A stretch of 64,000 bases of DNA, taken from Pseudomonadota bacterium. Lineage in GTDB: Bacteria; Pseudomonadota; Alphaproteobacteria; Rhizobiales; Tepidamorphaceae. Location of the stretch: positions 1 through 64,000 of the forward strand of contig JAEWYT010000196.1 of assembly GCA_023458595.1 (NCBI GenBank), given 5' to 3'. The position numbers and the translations under genes were made by a program. A model generated the notes under the pieces. The model had not been told where the DNA came from and did not search any database. It saw only the letters and a program-made list of their open reading frames with translations. Positions 52,778-61,528 of this stretch are shown one piece after another. The first letter of the stretch is position 1; every line of letters begins with the position of its first letter.

Positions 52778-54079
52778 TCACATTAGCAGCGACGGCAGCA
52801 GGAGAGATATGACCGGAAACGCCACGAGCAATGCCACCCTCACCATGTCGGCGGCCAGGAACGGCAGCACACCCATGGCGACGCGCTCGAAGCGCATGTC
52901 CTCGACCGAGGCGGCGATGACATAGAGGTTCATGCCGACCGGCGGCGTGATCAGGCCGATCTCGACAACGGAGACCACCAAGACGCCGAACCAGATCGGA
53001 TCGTAGCCGAGCGACGTGACGAGCGGGAACACGATCGGCAGCGTGATCAGCATCATCGACAGGCTGTCGAGGAAGCATCCGAGCACGATGTAGACGAGCA
53101 GGATGACGATCAGGACGCCGATCGGCGGAAGGCCCAGCGCGTTGATCCAACCGATGAGCACGGTGGGGAGCGTCGACGTCTCGATGAAGAACTGCAGCAC
53201 CGAGGTGCCGATCAGGATCATGAAGATCATGCCGGTCGTCGTCGCGGTCTCGATCAGGGCCTCGACGATCACCGGCCGCGTCAGCGCCCCCCGCGCGGCG
53301 GCGAGGACGACGGCGCCGAAGGAGCCGACCGCGGCCGCCTCGGTGGGCGAGAAGATGCCCACGTAGATGCCGCCCATGACGACGACGAAGAGGGCCAGCA
53401 CCGGCGACATCCTGCGCACCGCCGCGCGCCGCTCCGCCCGGTCGGCCCGCGCCGCCCGGGGCGCAGCGCCCGGGCGCAGCCTGGCGACGACGTATACCGC
53501 GCACATGTAGAGGAAGGCCGCCAGGACGCCGGGGAGCATGCCCGCCAGGAACAGCCGTCCGATCGACTGCTCGGTGAGGATGGCGTAGATCACCATGATG
53601 ATCGACGGCGGGATCAGGATGCCGAGCGTGCCGCCCGCGGCGAGCGCGCCCGACGTCAGGCGGTCGTCGTAGCCGATGGCCCGCATCTCCGGCACGGCGA
53701 CGCGCGCCATGGTCGCCGCCGTCGCGAGGCTCGAGCCGCAGATCGCCCCGAACAGCGCGCACGCCCCGACCGTCGCCGAGGCCAGGCCGCCGCGCCAATG
53801 GCCGATCAGCGCGTGGAGCGCCTGATAGAGCGAACTCGAGAGGCCGGCCCGCCCGGCGAAGGCCCCCATCATGACGAACAGAGGGATCACGGAGAGGGTG
53901 TAGGGAAAGACCGTGACGAAGGGCTGCGAGCCGAGCACGAAGCCGAGGCTGAACCAGCCGTTGATCGCCACGCCGCCGACGACGCCGACGGTCCCCATCG
54001 CGATCGCCACCGGCACGCGCAGGCCGATCAGGACGAGCAGCCCGACAAGCCCGAGAATGCCGATGACCGGTGCGCTCAT
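52778..54079 (-). CDS. TRAP transporter large permease (DctM)
   Basis: Twelve-helix inner-membrane subunit of a tripartite ATP-independent periplasmic transporter. It is 433 residues from ATG 54079 (MSAPVIGILGLVGLLVLI). Signature stretches include FVMMGAFAGRAGLSSSL, AICGSSLATAATMARVAVPEM and LITPPVGMNLYVIAAS. It works with the DctQ and DctP subunits encoded immediately upstream. The substrate of the set is unknown; TRAP systems carry organic acids with sodium. An AMP-ligase and a citryl-CoA-lyase-like gene precede the set on the same strand. Confidence 0.95.
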   Translation of the reverse strand: MSAPVIGILGLVGLLVLIGLRVPVAIAMGTVGVVGGVAINGWFSLGFVLGSQPFVTVFPYTLSVIPLFVMMGAFAGRAGLSSSLYQALHALIGHWRGGLASATVGACALFGAICGSSLATAATMARVAVPEMRAIGYDDRLTSGALAAGGTLGILIPPSIIMVIYAILTEQSIGRLFLAGMLPGVLAAFLYMCAVYVVARLRPGAAPRAARADRAERRAAVRRMSPVLALFVVVMGGIYVGIFSPTEAAAVGSFGAVVLAAARGALTRPVIVEALIETATTTGMIFMILIGTSVLQFFIETSTLPTVLIGWINALGLPPIGVLIVILLVYIVLGCFLDSLSMMLITLPIVFPLVTSLGYDPIWFGVLVVSVVEIGLITPPVGMNLYVIAASVEDMRFERVAMGVLPFLAADMVRVALLVAFPVISLLLPSLLM

Positions 54080-54086
54080 GGCGGAA

Positions 54087-54578
54087 TCAGCGCCCGGCCC
54101 TGCCGGCGAAGGCGAAGCGAAGCGCCACCGCGAGGTTGGCGAGCACGGCAAGCGCCATTCCGGCCAGAAGCGGGATCCAGTACCAGATCATCGGAATGCC
54201 GATCGTCTGGCTGCGGTCGCCGTAGCTCGCCTCGACCATCGCCTGGCGCAGCGAGAACCAGAACACGGCGAGCACGAACAGCATCCCGAGGAGCGCGGCG
54301 AAGACGCGGAGCGCGCGCTGGAGCCCCGCGGGGAAGCGCACCGTGAACAGATCGATCGAAACGTGCTGGTCGGCGACGAAGCCGAACGGGATCGCCAGCA
54401 TCGCGGCGACCATGACGCAGAGCTGGACGATGTCGACCATGCCGGCGACCGTCCCCGTCGACACGCTGCGCAGCGCGATGTCGAGGACGGTCAGGCCGAC
54501 CGCGAAGATCAGCGCTCCCGTACCGGCGAGCGCGAGAGCGCGCAACCAGCGCTCGCTGAAATCGAAGAGCCGTCGCAT
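54087..54578 (-). CDS. TRAP transporter small permease (DctQ)
   Basis: Four-helix inner-membrane subunit, 163 residues from ATG 54578 (MRRLFDFSERWLRALAL). Hydrophobic segments are near residues 18-40, 50-70, 90-110 and 130-155. The FVADQHVSIDLFT motif (about residue 65) is typical of DctQ. It stands 7 bases before the DctM gene. Confidence 0.92.
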   Translation of the reverse strand: MRRLFDFSERWLRALALAGTGALIFAVGLTVLDIALRSVSTGTVAGMVDIVQLCVMVAAMLAIPFGFVADQHVSIDLFTVRFPAGLQRALRVFAALLGMLFVLAVFWFSLRQAMVEASYGDRSQTIGIPMIWYWIPLLAGMALAVLANLAVALRFAFAGRAGR

Positions 54579-54636
54579 CGCTCCCCCCGGAGGTGACGAC
54601 CGGCGCGGACGGTGGCCGCCCGCGCCGGCCGGCCCG

Positions 54637-55656
54637 TCACTGCTTCTCGTACTTGGCCACGGCCTCGACCATGGCACCATAGATCTCGCCGGCGTTCGGC
54701 AGCGTCTTTTCCTGCTCGGCGATATAGGCGTCGATGACCGGCTTCATCTGCTCGCGCCACTTCGCCCGGGTCTCCGCGTCGACCTCGACGATCGTGTTGC
54801 CGTTCGCGCGCGCCGCCTCGATCGCCTTCTGGTCGGTGTCGTACCACCACTGGCCCCAGTTCTTCCTGAAGTAAGGGAGGCTCTCGTCGAACAGCGCCTT
54901 GATGTCGTCCGGCAGCGAGTCGTACTTCTGCTGGTTGATCAGCGTGTACATGGTGACGGTGTCCATGCGGGCGTTCAGGTGGTTGTGCAGGACCTCCCAC
55001 AGCTTGAACGCGCCGACCGGGCCCCAGGGCATGACGTTGCCGTCGACGACCCCGCGCTCGACGTTCTCGTAGATCTGCGTGGGCGGCATGCCGACCGGCG
55101 TCGCGCCGACGGCTTCCAGGATCGCGGTGACGCTCGGCGTCGGCGCCCGCACGCGCATGCCCTTCAGGTCCTCCAGACTGTCGATCGGCGCCTTGGTGTG
55201 GATCGCGCTCGGCTCCGTGAGCGTCAGCGAGAGCACCTTCGTGCCCGGGAAGTCGTCGAGCAGATAGTCCTGATAGATGTCCATCAGGGCCTGGGTGCCG
55301 GCCTCCGCCGAGGCGACCGTGAACGGCAGCTCCATGAGCACCGTGCGCGGATGGCGGCCGCGCGGGATCGCGGGAATGCCGACGGCGACGTCGACGACGC
55401 CGCTGCGCACCTGGTCGAACTGCTTGGTGGCGTCGCCGAACGCCGATCCGGCCGGGAAGAAGGTGAAGTGGACCCGGCCCCCGCTCTTCTCCTCGATCGA
55501 CTTCGCCCAGGGTTCGAGCGCCAGCGTCTGGATGAAATGGGTCGAGGGGAACATGGTCGAGATCTTCATCTCGTATTCCGCCGCCCGGCCCGGCGCCGGC
55601 AGGGCCGTCGCGCCGACGGCCGCCACGGCCGCCCACAGTGCAATCATCCGTCTCAT
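54637..55656 (-). CDS. TRAP transporter substrate-binding protein (DctP)
   Basis: A 339-residue periplasmic binding protein. The signal peptide MRRMIALWAAVAAVGATALP ends near GRAAEYE. The mature part has the DctP features STMFPSTHFIQT, MRVRAPTPSVTAILEAVGATPVG, and DGNVMPWGPVGAF. A GGGAGAAGAG site precedes ATG 55656. The ligand pocket does not identify the substrate. It is the first gene of the transporter set. Confidence 0.95.
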   Translation of the reverse strand: MRRMIALWAAVAAVGATALPAPGRAAEYEMKISTMFPSTHFIQTLALEPWAKSIEEKSGGRVHFTFFPAGSAFGDATKQFDQVRSGVVDVAVGIPAIPRGRHPRTVLMELPFTVASAEAGTQALMDIYQDYLLDDFPGTKVLSLTLTEPSAIHTKAPIDSLEDLKGMRVRAPTPSVTAILEAVGATPVGMPPTQIYENVERGVVDGNVMPWGPVGAFKLWEVLHNHLNARMDTVTMYTLINQQKYDSLPDDIKALFDESLPYFRKNWGQWWYDTDQKAIEAARANGNTIVEVDAETRAKWREQMKPVIDAYIAEQEKTLPNAGEIYGAMVEAVAKYEKQ

Positions 55657-55695
55657 TCTCTTCTCCCTATCGCTTCGTTGTTGGCAGTTCGAAGT

Positions 55696-57033
55696 TCAGC
55701 CTCCGCGCCCTTCACCGGCGGAGGGGGCGCCGCGCTCGACCAGCTTCGACTTGTATTCGCTGCGCGGCAGCACGCCCCAGTCGACGAGGTCGATCTCGGT
55801 CGTGACGACGAGCGTCTCGCGGATGCGTTTCCTGATGCGCTCGGCAAGCTCGGGCGACTTCTCCTGTCCTTCCGCGAGCTCGACGGCGACGGGAAGCGGC
55901 GGCTCCTGCTTCACGCCGGCGGCCTTCGGGCGGATCGCGATGACGCCGCTGACGGCGGGCGCGAAGGCGTTGACGACCTCGCGCACGGCCGAGGGGAAGA
56001 CGTTGACGCCGCGCACGATCAGCATGTCGTCGGTGCGGCCGATGCAGCGCACGCGCGGGGCGGTGCGCCCGCAGGAGCACGTCCCGGTCCAGACCTGCAC
56101 GTGGTCGCGCGAACGGAAGCGCAGCAGCGGCGCGGCGCGGTGCTTCAGGTGCGTGTAGACGAGCTCGCCCTGCGCGCCGTCCTCGATCGGCACGGACGCG
56201 CCCGTATCCGGATCGATCAGCTCGAAGTGGATGAGGCCGCGGCCGGAGAAGTGCATGCCGGCCTGCGCCTCGCATTCGCCCCACAGCGAGACGGCGATGT
56301 CGCCGATCCCCATCGCCTCGCAGACCATCGCGCCCCAGGCCTCCTCGAGCCGGGCGCGCATCGCCGGCTCGCCGCCGCCCGGCTCGCCGGCGACCATGAC
56401 GCGCTCGACGCTCGCCCCGCGGATGTCGATGCCGCGCTCCTTCGCCCATTCGGCGAGGTGCAGCGCGTAGGACGGCGTGCAGGCGAGCACCTGCGGATGG
56501 AGCAGCCTGACCGCCGTCACGAGGCGCTCGGTGTTGCCGGTGCCGACGGGAATGTGGCAGGCGCCGAGGCGGTTGAAGGCGTCGAGCGCGGCGCCGGCGA
56601 CGAAGGGGCCGGCGTTGTAGGTGGAGACGACGCGCCTGCCCCCGGCGAGGCCCGTGGCGACGTAGGAGCGGGCGGAAATCGTCACCCAGTCGTCGAGGTC
56701 GCTTGCGGTGAGCGGGATGTAGCTCGGCGTCCCGGTGGTGCCGCTCGTCGAGAAGACGCGGATGACGTCGTCCATCGGGGCGGCGAGATGGGTCCCGATC
56801 GGCTCGGCGTCGGAGCGCGTGGCGCGCAGCTCGTCCTTCTCGGTGAAAGGCAGGCCGGCGATGTCGGCAAGGCCGCCGACCGCTTCCGGCGTCTCGAAGC
56901 CGGCCCCGGCCAGCTTCTCGCGATAGAAGCGCGAGCGCTCGAACAGGTAGGCGATCTGGGCGCGGTAGAGCCCGTCGTCCCTGCCCTGCTGCTCGGCCCA
57001 GGGGAGCGTCTCGATATCGGGATCGCGGATCAT
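55696..57033 (-). CDS. phenylacetate-CoA-ligase-like AMP-binding enzyme
   Basis: A 445-residue acyl-AMP/CoA ligase of the PaaK family. It has the ATP P-loop FSTSGTTGTPSYIPLT (about residue 90), the GEPGGGEPAMR and GECEAQAGMHF region and IGRTDDMLIVRGVNVFPS. The C-terminal ILPRSEYKSKLVER-like end (VLPRSEYKSKLVERG) carries lysines. A cysteine-rich insert CSCGRTAPRVRC is typical of this family. Its ATG overlaps the citryl-CoA-lyase-like stop by four bases. PaaK homologs activate aromatic and other acids; the acid here is unknown. A partner in one pathway with that lyase and the TRAP transporter is likely. Confidence 0.88.
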   Translation of the reverse strand: MIRDPDIETLPWAEQQGRDDGLYRAQIAYLFERSRFYREKLAGAGFETPEAVGGLADIAGLPFTEKDELRATRSDAEPIGTHLAAPMDDVIRVFSTSGTTGTPSYIPLTASDLDDWVTISARSYVATGLAGGRRVVSTYNAGPFVAGAALDAFNRLGACHIPVGTGNTERLVTAVRLLHPQVLACTPSYALHLAEWAKERGIDIRGASVERVMVAGEPGGGEPAMRARLEEAWGAMVCEAMGIGDIAVSLWGECEAQAGMHFSGRGLIHFELIDPDTGASVPIEDGAQGELVYTHLKHRAAPLLRFRSRDHVQVWTGTCSCGRTAPRVRCIGRTDDMLIVRGVNVFPSAVREVVNAFAPAVSGVIAIRPKAAGVKQEPPLPVAVELAEGQEKSPELAERIRKRIRETLVVTTEIDLVDWGVLPRSEYKSKLVERGAPSAGEGRGG

Positions 57034-57821
57034 CCCTCGTCGCCCTCGCGCACGTACTCGATCGCCTGCTCGCCATGGTGGGCCATCAGGAAGCCGATCT
57101 GCTGGTCGCTCTCCTCGGCGATATGCGCGAGCAGCCCGCCTGTGCGCGCCAGGATCGCGATCGCCTTGACGACGGACGCGGGGAAATCGAGCTCGAGCAG
57201 GACGGCGGCGATCGGCATCTGCACGTTCATCGGGATCGGCTTGCCCCAGGCCTGCTCGACCGCCTTCGGGAAGCGTTTCGCAAGATCGACATACGGCCCC
57301 GCGATGCCCCGCTCCCCGGCGAGCGCGAAGATGCGCACGGTGCGCGGATCGACGGGCTTGTGGACGGGGTGGCCGAAGCCCGGGAACGGCTTGCGGTTCT
57401 GCCGGTAGGAACTCGCGATCGAGGCGAGCACCGCGTCCGCGTCCTCGCCCGCCTCGACGCGGCCGCGCGCCTCGATCAGCACTTTCGCGCAGAGCTCCGA
57501 GGTGCCGACGAGCACCGTCCCGCAGCCGAGTATGCCGGCGGCCACCGCGGCCTGCAGGGCGTTCGGGTCGGCGTCGTAGGTCATGCGGGCGGCCTGCGCC
57601 GTCGGGGTGAGCCCGTGCTCGGCGATCGCGACCAGCAGCGTATCGAGGAAAAAGGTCTGGTCGGCGGTCGGAAGGCGGCCGGTGACGAGCAGATAGAAGT
57701 ACTCGGTGAAGCTCAGGCGCCCCATCAGCTCGCCGCACAGGTCGCGGCCGCGAACCTCGATGCGGTCGGGATAGGACGTGCAGATGGATGTCCGCGCCGC
57801 GCCCGGCCTGCCGATGACCAT
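57030..57821 (-). CDS. citryl-CoA-lyase-like protein (short citrate synthase fold)
   Basis: A 263-residue protein of the citrate-synthase superfamily, too short for a citrate synthase and close to citryl-CoA lyases. Motifs are FTEYFYLLVTGRLPT, the histidine in AEHGLTPTAQAAR, GTSELCAKVL, the loop FPGFGHPVHKPVDPR with its catalytic histidine, and the C-terminal RTGGLLAHIAEESDQ. The family cleaves 3-hydroxy-acyl-CoA thioesters to acetyl-CoA and an oxo acid. It is the first gene of the ligase-TRAP operon. A divergent GntR gene and a FadR-type operator lie upstream. Confidence 0.88.
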   Translation of the reverse strand: MVIGRPGAARTSICTSYPDRIEVRGRDLCGELMGRLSFTEYFYLLVTGRLPTADQTFFLDTLLVAIAEHGLTPTAQAARMTYDADPNALQAAVAAGILGCGTVLVGTSELCAKVLIEARGRVEAGEDADAVLASIASSYRQNRKPFPGFGHPVHKPVDPRTVRIFALAGERGIAGPYVDLAKRFPKAVEQAWGKPIPMNVQMPIAAVLLELDFPASVVKAIAILARTGGLLAHIAEESDQQIGFLMAHHGEQAIEYVREGDEG

Positions 57822-57886
57822 GAAACCGCCTTCCGCCCTGTATTCCGGTCGCCGTGCTTGCGGTGGCCGGTTATTGCCTGCTAACT

Positions 57887-57897
57887 TTGTAGGACAA
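57887..57897. promoter_or_regulatory. FadR-subfamily GntR operator candidate TTGTAGGACAA
   Basis: TTGT-n3-ACAA fits the T-N-G-T-N3-A-C-N-A pattern known for the FadR group of GntR regulators. It lies in the 131-base divergent region, 66 bases before the lyase ATG and 56 before the GntR ATG, in a local AT-rich stretch. Confidence 0.6.
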
Positions 57898-57952
57898 TAT
57901 TGACTTCAAATTACTTGTCAACCGGCCCGAACGCGGCTATCCGGACAGGATC

Positions 57953-58648
57953 ATGTCGGCAACAGACGTCGTCGAAGACCGCCCGAACGGCCGCGGCACC
58001 ACCGTCGAGCGCGTGGTGCGGCACCTGCGCGAGGGCATCCTCAACAGCCGCTACGCGCCCGGCCAGCGTCTGATCGAGGCCGACCTCACGCGCGACCTCG
58101 GGGTGAGCCGCGGTCCGCTGCGCGAGGCGTTCCGGCGGCTGTCGGCCGAGGGCCTGCTGGAAACGGTGCCGAACCGCGGCGCGCTGGTCAGGCGGCTCAC
58201 CGTCACGGAAACCGTCGAGCTCTTCCAGATCCGCACGGAACTGGAGTCGCTCGCCGCCCGGCTCGCCGCCGGCAGGGTCGCCGAGCGGGAGACCCGCGCG
58301 GCTTTCGAGAAGGCGATCGCGCCGATCTGGTCGGAAGCCCCGCGCCTGTCGCCGATGGCCTATCTGGAAGAGAACAAGCAGTTCCACGACGCGATCGTCA
58401 CGGCGAGCGGCAACTGCCAGCTCGCCACCCTGCACCGCCAGCTGCAGCTGCCGCTGATCATGTTCCAGGTGAGCGGCGGCCTGACGGCCGAACTGCTGTC
58501 GCGGTCGGTGGCCGAGCACCGCGACATCGCCAACGCGATCCTCGCCGGCGACACGAAGAAGGCGGAAGCCGCCCTGCGACGGCATCTGGAGCGGGCGGCG
58601 GAGCTGACGAAGCACATGCCGGCGTCGACCTTCCGGGCCGAGGACTAG
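57953..58648 (+). CDS. GntR-family regulator with FCD domain
   Basis: A 231-residue regulator of the FadR/FCD subgroup. The N-terminal winged helix contains RYAPGQRLIEADLTRDLGVS and RGPLREAFRRLSAEGLLE. The C-terminal helical effector domain holds likely metal-binding histidines in QFHDAI and VAEHRDIANAI. It is divergent from the citryl-CoA-lyase-like gene, with a matching operator between them. It probably controls the lyase-ligase-TRAP cluster in response to its substrate. The 3' end overlaps the convergent UPF0261 gene by four bases. Confidence 0.92.
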   Translation: MSATDVVEDRPNGRGTTVERVVRHLREGILNSRYAPGQRLIEADLTRDLGVSRGPLREAFRRLSAEGLLETVPNRGALVRRLTVTETVELFQIRTELESLAARLAAGRVAERETRAAFEKAIAPIWSEAPRLSPMAYLEENKQFHDAIVTASGNCQLATLHRQLQLPLIMFQVSGGLTAELLSRSVAEHRDIANAILAGDTKKAEAALRRHLERAAELTKHMPASTFRAED

Positions 58649-59886
58649 CCGTCCCCGGCCACGACCCCCTGCTCCACCCAGTCATCAAAGATCTCCAGCG
58701 CCCTGTCCGCGAAGGCCTGGTCGTTGATGTGGGCGGCGATCTCGGTCATTTCGACCGGCGGGCGGACGACCTTGCGCATCTCGTCGAGGAAGGCCGACAG
58801 GCCCTCCGGATCGTGCGCGGGCTCGCCGGGCTTGTCCCATTCCTCGATGCCGGCGCTCGGCAGGATCACGTGGACCGGACCGGATGCGGCGGCGAGGCGG
58901 GCGGCGATCTCGCGGGCGGTCCTGCGGCGCTCCTCCGGCGTGATCGCAACCGATGCGATCAGGCGGTTGTGGGCGTGATAGGGCCGGCCGCGCCACTTCT
59001 CGGGGACGTCCGACCATGCCGGCATGTCGACGAGATCGGAGGCGCCGGGCGCGACGATCTGCGGAACGCCGAGGCGGCCGGCGCTCGACAGGCGGTCGGC
59101 GCCGCTGTTGACGACCGAGCCGTGGACGCCGTTGGTGAATTCCTGCATGCAGAAGTCCATGACGCAGGCGAAGGCCCCCTGCGCGGCGAGCCCCTCGAAG
59201 GCGCGCCCGCCCATGCCGGTCGAATGGAAGACGGCGACCTCGAAGCCGCGCTTCTCCAGCTCCGGCTTCAGGAGCACCATGTAGCTCAGGCACGACTTGC
59301 CGAGGCTCGTCATGCCCACGAGCGGCCTGTCGCGGCGCGGCGGCTCGACCGCGCGGGCCGCGCCCAGGACGGCGCCGGCAGCCTGGCTCAAGGAGGACTT
59401 GCAGACGGAATTGAGGCCGTAGAGCCCGCCGGCCCAGAGGATCATCTGGATATCCGGCGACAGGCGCTCCGGCGGAATGAGCGGGGAGAACGACACCGTC
59501 GAGACGATGTATTTCGGCACGCCCATCGGCAGCGCCAGGGCGCAGTCGAGGGCGAGATCGGTGCCCATCGTGCCGCCCATCGCGATCATGCCGTCGATCT
59601 TTCCTGCGGCATGGAGACCGGAAACGAGCGTCGAGGCGCCGGCAGCCATGATCTGCATGGCGGAATTCTCGTCGCCGGAATCTATCGCGGCCTGAATGGA
59701 CGAGCCGGCGGCTTCCGCTACCTGGTGCTTGGAGACGTCGGTCGGTTGCGGCGGGTCGCCGAGGACGCTGACGTCCATCGTCATCGCCGCACCGCCCTGC
59801 GCCTCGATGCGGCCGGTCAGATAGCGCAGCTCGTCCGACTTGGTGTCGAAGGTGCCGATGACGAGGATGGTCTTGGTATCGGCCAT
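58645..59886 (-). CDS. UPF0261 / Tm-1-like ATP-binding domain protein
   Basis: A 413-residue protein of the UPF0261 family, related to the tomato Tm-1 N-terminal domain. It begins VIGTFDTKSDEL and contains MGGTMGTDLALDC, the signature TSLGKSCLSYMVLLKPELEKRG and GVPQIVAPGASDLVDM. Bacterial members are of unknown role, sometimes next to TIM-barrel PEP-hydrolase-like genes, which are absent here. An aldehyde dehydrogenase gene stands 10 bases upstream on the same strand. The gene is convergent with the GntR gene and overlaps its stop. Confidence 0.85.
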   Translation of the reverse strand: MADTKTILVIGTFDTKSDELRYLTGRIEAQGGAAMTMDVSVLGDPPQPTDVSKHQVAEAAGSSIQAAIDSGDENSAMQIMAAGASTLVSGLHAAGKIDGMIAMGGTMGTDLALDCALALPMGVPKYIVSTVSFSPLIPPERLSPDIQMILWAGGLYGLNSVCKSSLSQAAGAVLGAARAVEPPRRDRPLVGMTSLGKSCLSYMVLLKPELEKRGFEVAVFHSTGMGGRAFEGLAAQGAFACVMDFCMQEFTNGVHGSVVNSGADRLSSAGRLGVPQIVAPGASDLVDMPAWSDVPEKWRGRPYHAHNRLIASVAITPEERRRTAREIAARLAAASGPVHVILPSAGIEEWDKPGEPAHDPEGLSAFLDEMRKVVRPPVEMTEIAAHINDQAFADRALEIFDDWVEQGVVAGDG

Positions 59887-59896
59887 GTTGGGTCCT

Positions 59897-61402
59897 TCAG
59901 AGCTGGATCCACGCGGTCTTCAGGTCGGTGTACTTGTCCAGCGCATGCAGCGACTTGTCGTGACCGTTGCCGGATTGCCTGACGCCGCCGAGCGGCACGG
60001 TGATGTCCGGGCCGCCGTAGGTGTTGACGTGGACGACGCCGGCCCTGATCGCGCGCACCATGCGGTGGGCGGTCGAGAGGTTCGAGGTCCACACCGCCGC
60101 GGCGAGGCCGTAGACGGTCGAATTGGCGAGGCGCACGGCCTCCTCCTCGTCGTCGAAGGCCATGACCCCGAGGACCGGGCCGAACACCTCCTCGCGGGCG
60201 AGCGGCATCTGCGGGGTGACGTGGTCGAACACCGTCGGCTGCATGTAGAAGCCGCCGGTCTCCTGCAGCACGCGGCTGCCGCCCGTGACGAGCGTCGCGC
60301 CCTCGCGGGCCGCCTCCGTGACGAAATGCAGGTCCTTCTCCAGCTGCTCGGCGCTCGACACGGCGCCAGCCTGCGTCGAGAGGTCGAGCGGGTCACCGAC
60401 CTTCAGGGCGGCGGCGATGGAAGATACCTTCTCGACGAACTCAGCGTGGACCGAGCGCTGCACGAGCAGACGCGAGCCGGCGACGCAGACCTGGCCGGAA
60501 TTTCGGAAGATGCCGAAGGCCGACACCTTCGCCGCCTGATCGAGATCGGCCGCATCGGCGAAGACGATGTTGGGCGACTTGCCGCCGAGCTCCAGATAGA
60601 CGCGCTTCAGGTTCGAGCGGGCGGCGTATTCCAGGAGCTTGCGCCCTACCCCGCCGGAGCCGGTGAAGGCGAGGACGTCGACGTCCATGCTGAGGCCGAG
60701 CGCCTCGCCGGCCTGCGATCCGTGCCCGGTGACGACGTTCAGGACGCCGTCCGGCAGGCCCGCTTCGGAGCAGAGCTGGGCGATGCGCAGCAGCGTCAGC
60801 GAGGCCGTTTCCGACGGCTTCAGCACGACCGAGTTTCCGGCGGCGAGCGCCGGGGCGACCTTCCAGGCGCCGATCATCAGCGGGAAGTTCCACGGCACGA
60901 TCGCGGCGACGACGCCGACGGGCTCGCGGTGGACGAGGCCCAGCACGTTCTGCGCCGTCGGGGCGATCTCGCCGTAGACCTTGTCGGCGGCCTCCGCGTA
61001 GTAGCGGAAGGTGCCCGCCGCGCTGCCGGGCTCTGCCCTCAGCGCCATCGAGATCTCGGTGCCGTTGTCGCGCACGCCGAGGACGGCGAGTTCCAGCGCA
61101 TGCTTCTCGATCAGATCGGCGATCTTGTGCATCACGCGCTTGCGCTCCGCCGGCGCGGCGCGGGACCAGACGCCGCTGTCGAAACTCCTGCGGGCGGCTG
61201 CGACGGCGCGATCGACGTCGGCATGGGCGCCGTTGGCGATCGTGGTCAGGCGCGTGCCGTCGATCGGGGATATGACGTCGAGCGTCTCGCCGCTCGCGGC
61301 CTCCCACGCGGCGCCGTCGATCCAGATACCCTGCGGCGGCACCGGCTTGTCGCGCAATGAATCGATGGCTGCTTGGGCGTCGATGGCGGCCTGATCGGAC
61401 AT
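59897..61402 (-). CDS. aldehyde dehydrogenase (NAD(P)-dependent)
   Basis: A 501-residue enzyme from ATG 61402 (MSDQAAIDAQAAIDSL), with GAGAGG five bases upstream. Motifs include IVPWNFPLMIGAWKVAPALA, the glutamate in YLELGGKSPNIVF, the catalytic cysteine in FRNSGQVCVAGSRL and the C-terminal GVRQSGNGHDKS. The length and sequence are those of broad-specificity aldehyde dehydrogenases (PuuC-like). A divergent IclR gene and the aminotransferase beyond it suggest oxidation of an amine-derived aldehyde. The UPF0261 gene follows 10 bases later. Confidence 0.92.
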   Translation of the reverse strand: MSDQAAIDAQAAIDSLRDKPVPPQGIWIDGAAWEAASGETLDVISPIDGTRLTTIANGAHADVDRAVAAARRSFDSGVWSRAAPAERKRVMHKIADLIEKHALELAVLGVRDNGTEISMALRAEPGSAAGTFRYYAEAADKVYGEIAPTAQNVLGLVHREPVGVVAAIVPWNFPLMIGAWKVAPALAAGNSVVLKPSETASLTLLRIAQLCSEAGLPDGVLNVVTGHGSQAGEALGLSMDVDVLAFTGSGGVGRKLLEYAARSNLKRVYLELGGKSPNIVFADAADLDQAAKVSAFGIFRNSGQVCVAGSRLLVQRSVHAEFVEKVSSIAAALKVGDPLDLSTQAGAVSSAEQLEKDLHFVTEAAREGATLVTGGSRVLQETGGFYMQPTVFDHVTPQMPLAREEVFGPVLGVMAFDDEEEAVRLANSTVYGLAAAVWTSNLSTAHRMVRAIRAGVVHVNTYGGPDITVPLGGVRQSGNGHDKSLHALDKYTDLKTAWIQL

Positions 61403-61418
61403 TCGCACCTCTCCCCAT

Positions 61419-61441
61419 ATCGGTTCACTATTGTCACCGAT
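61419..61441. promoter_or_regulatory. inverted repeat ATCGGT/ACCGAT in the aldehyde dehydrogenase/iclR divergent region
   Basis: Perfect 6-base arms (61419-61424, 61436-61441) around 11 bases, 17 bases before the aldehyde dehydrogenase ATG. Suitable for an IclR-type dimer repressing the aldehyde dehydrogenase operon. Inference only. Confidence 0.4.
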
Positions 61442-61528
61442 AGATCAAATACATGTTGCGTTCGCCGGTTCGATCTGTCAACGAATGAAACGCGGATGCG
61501 CCCCGTCCGCGACAGGAAAGACGCCCCG

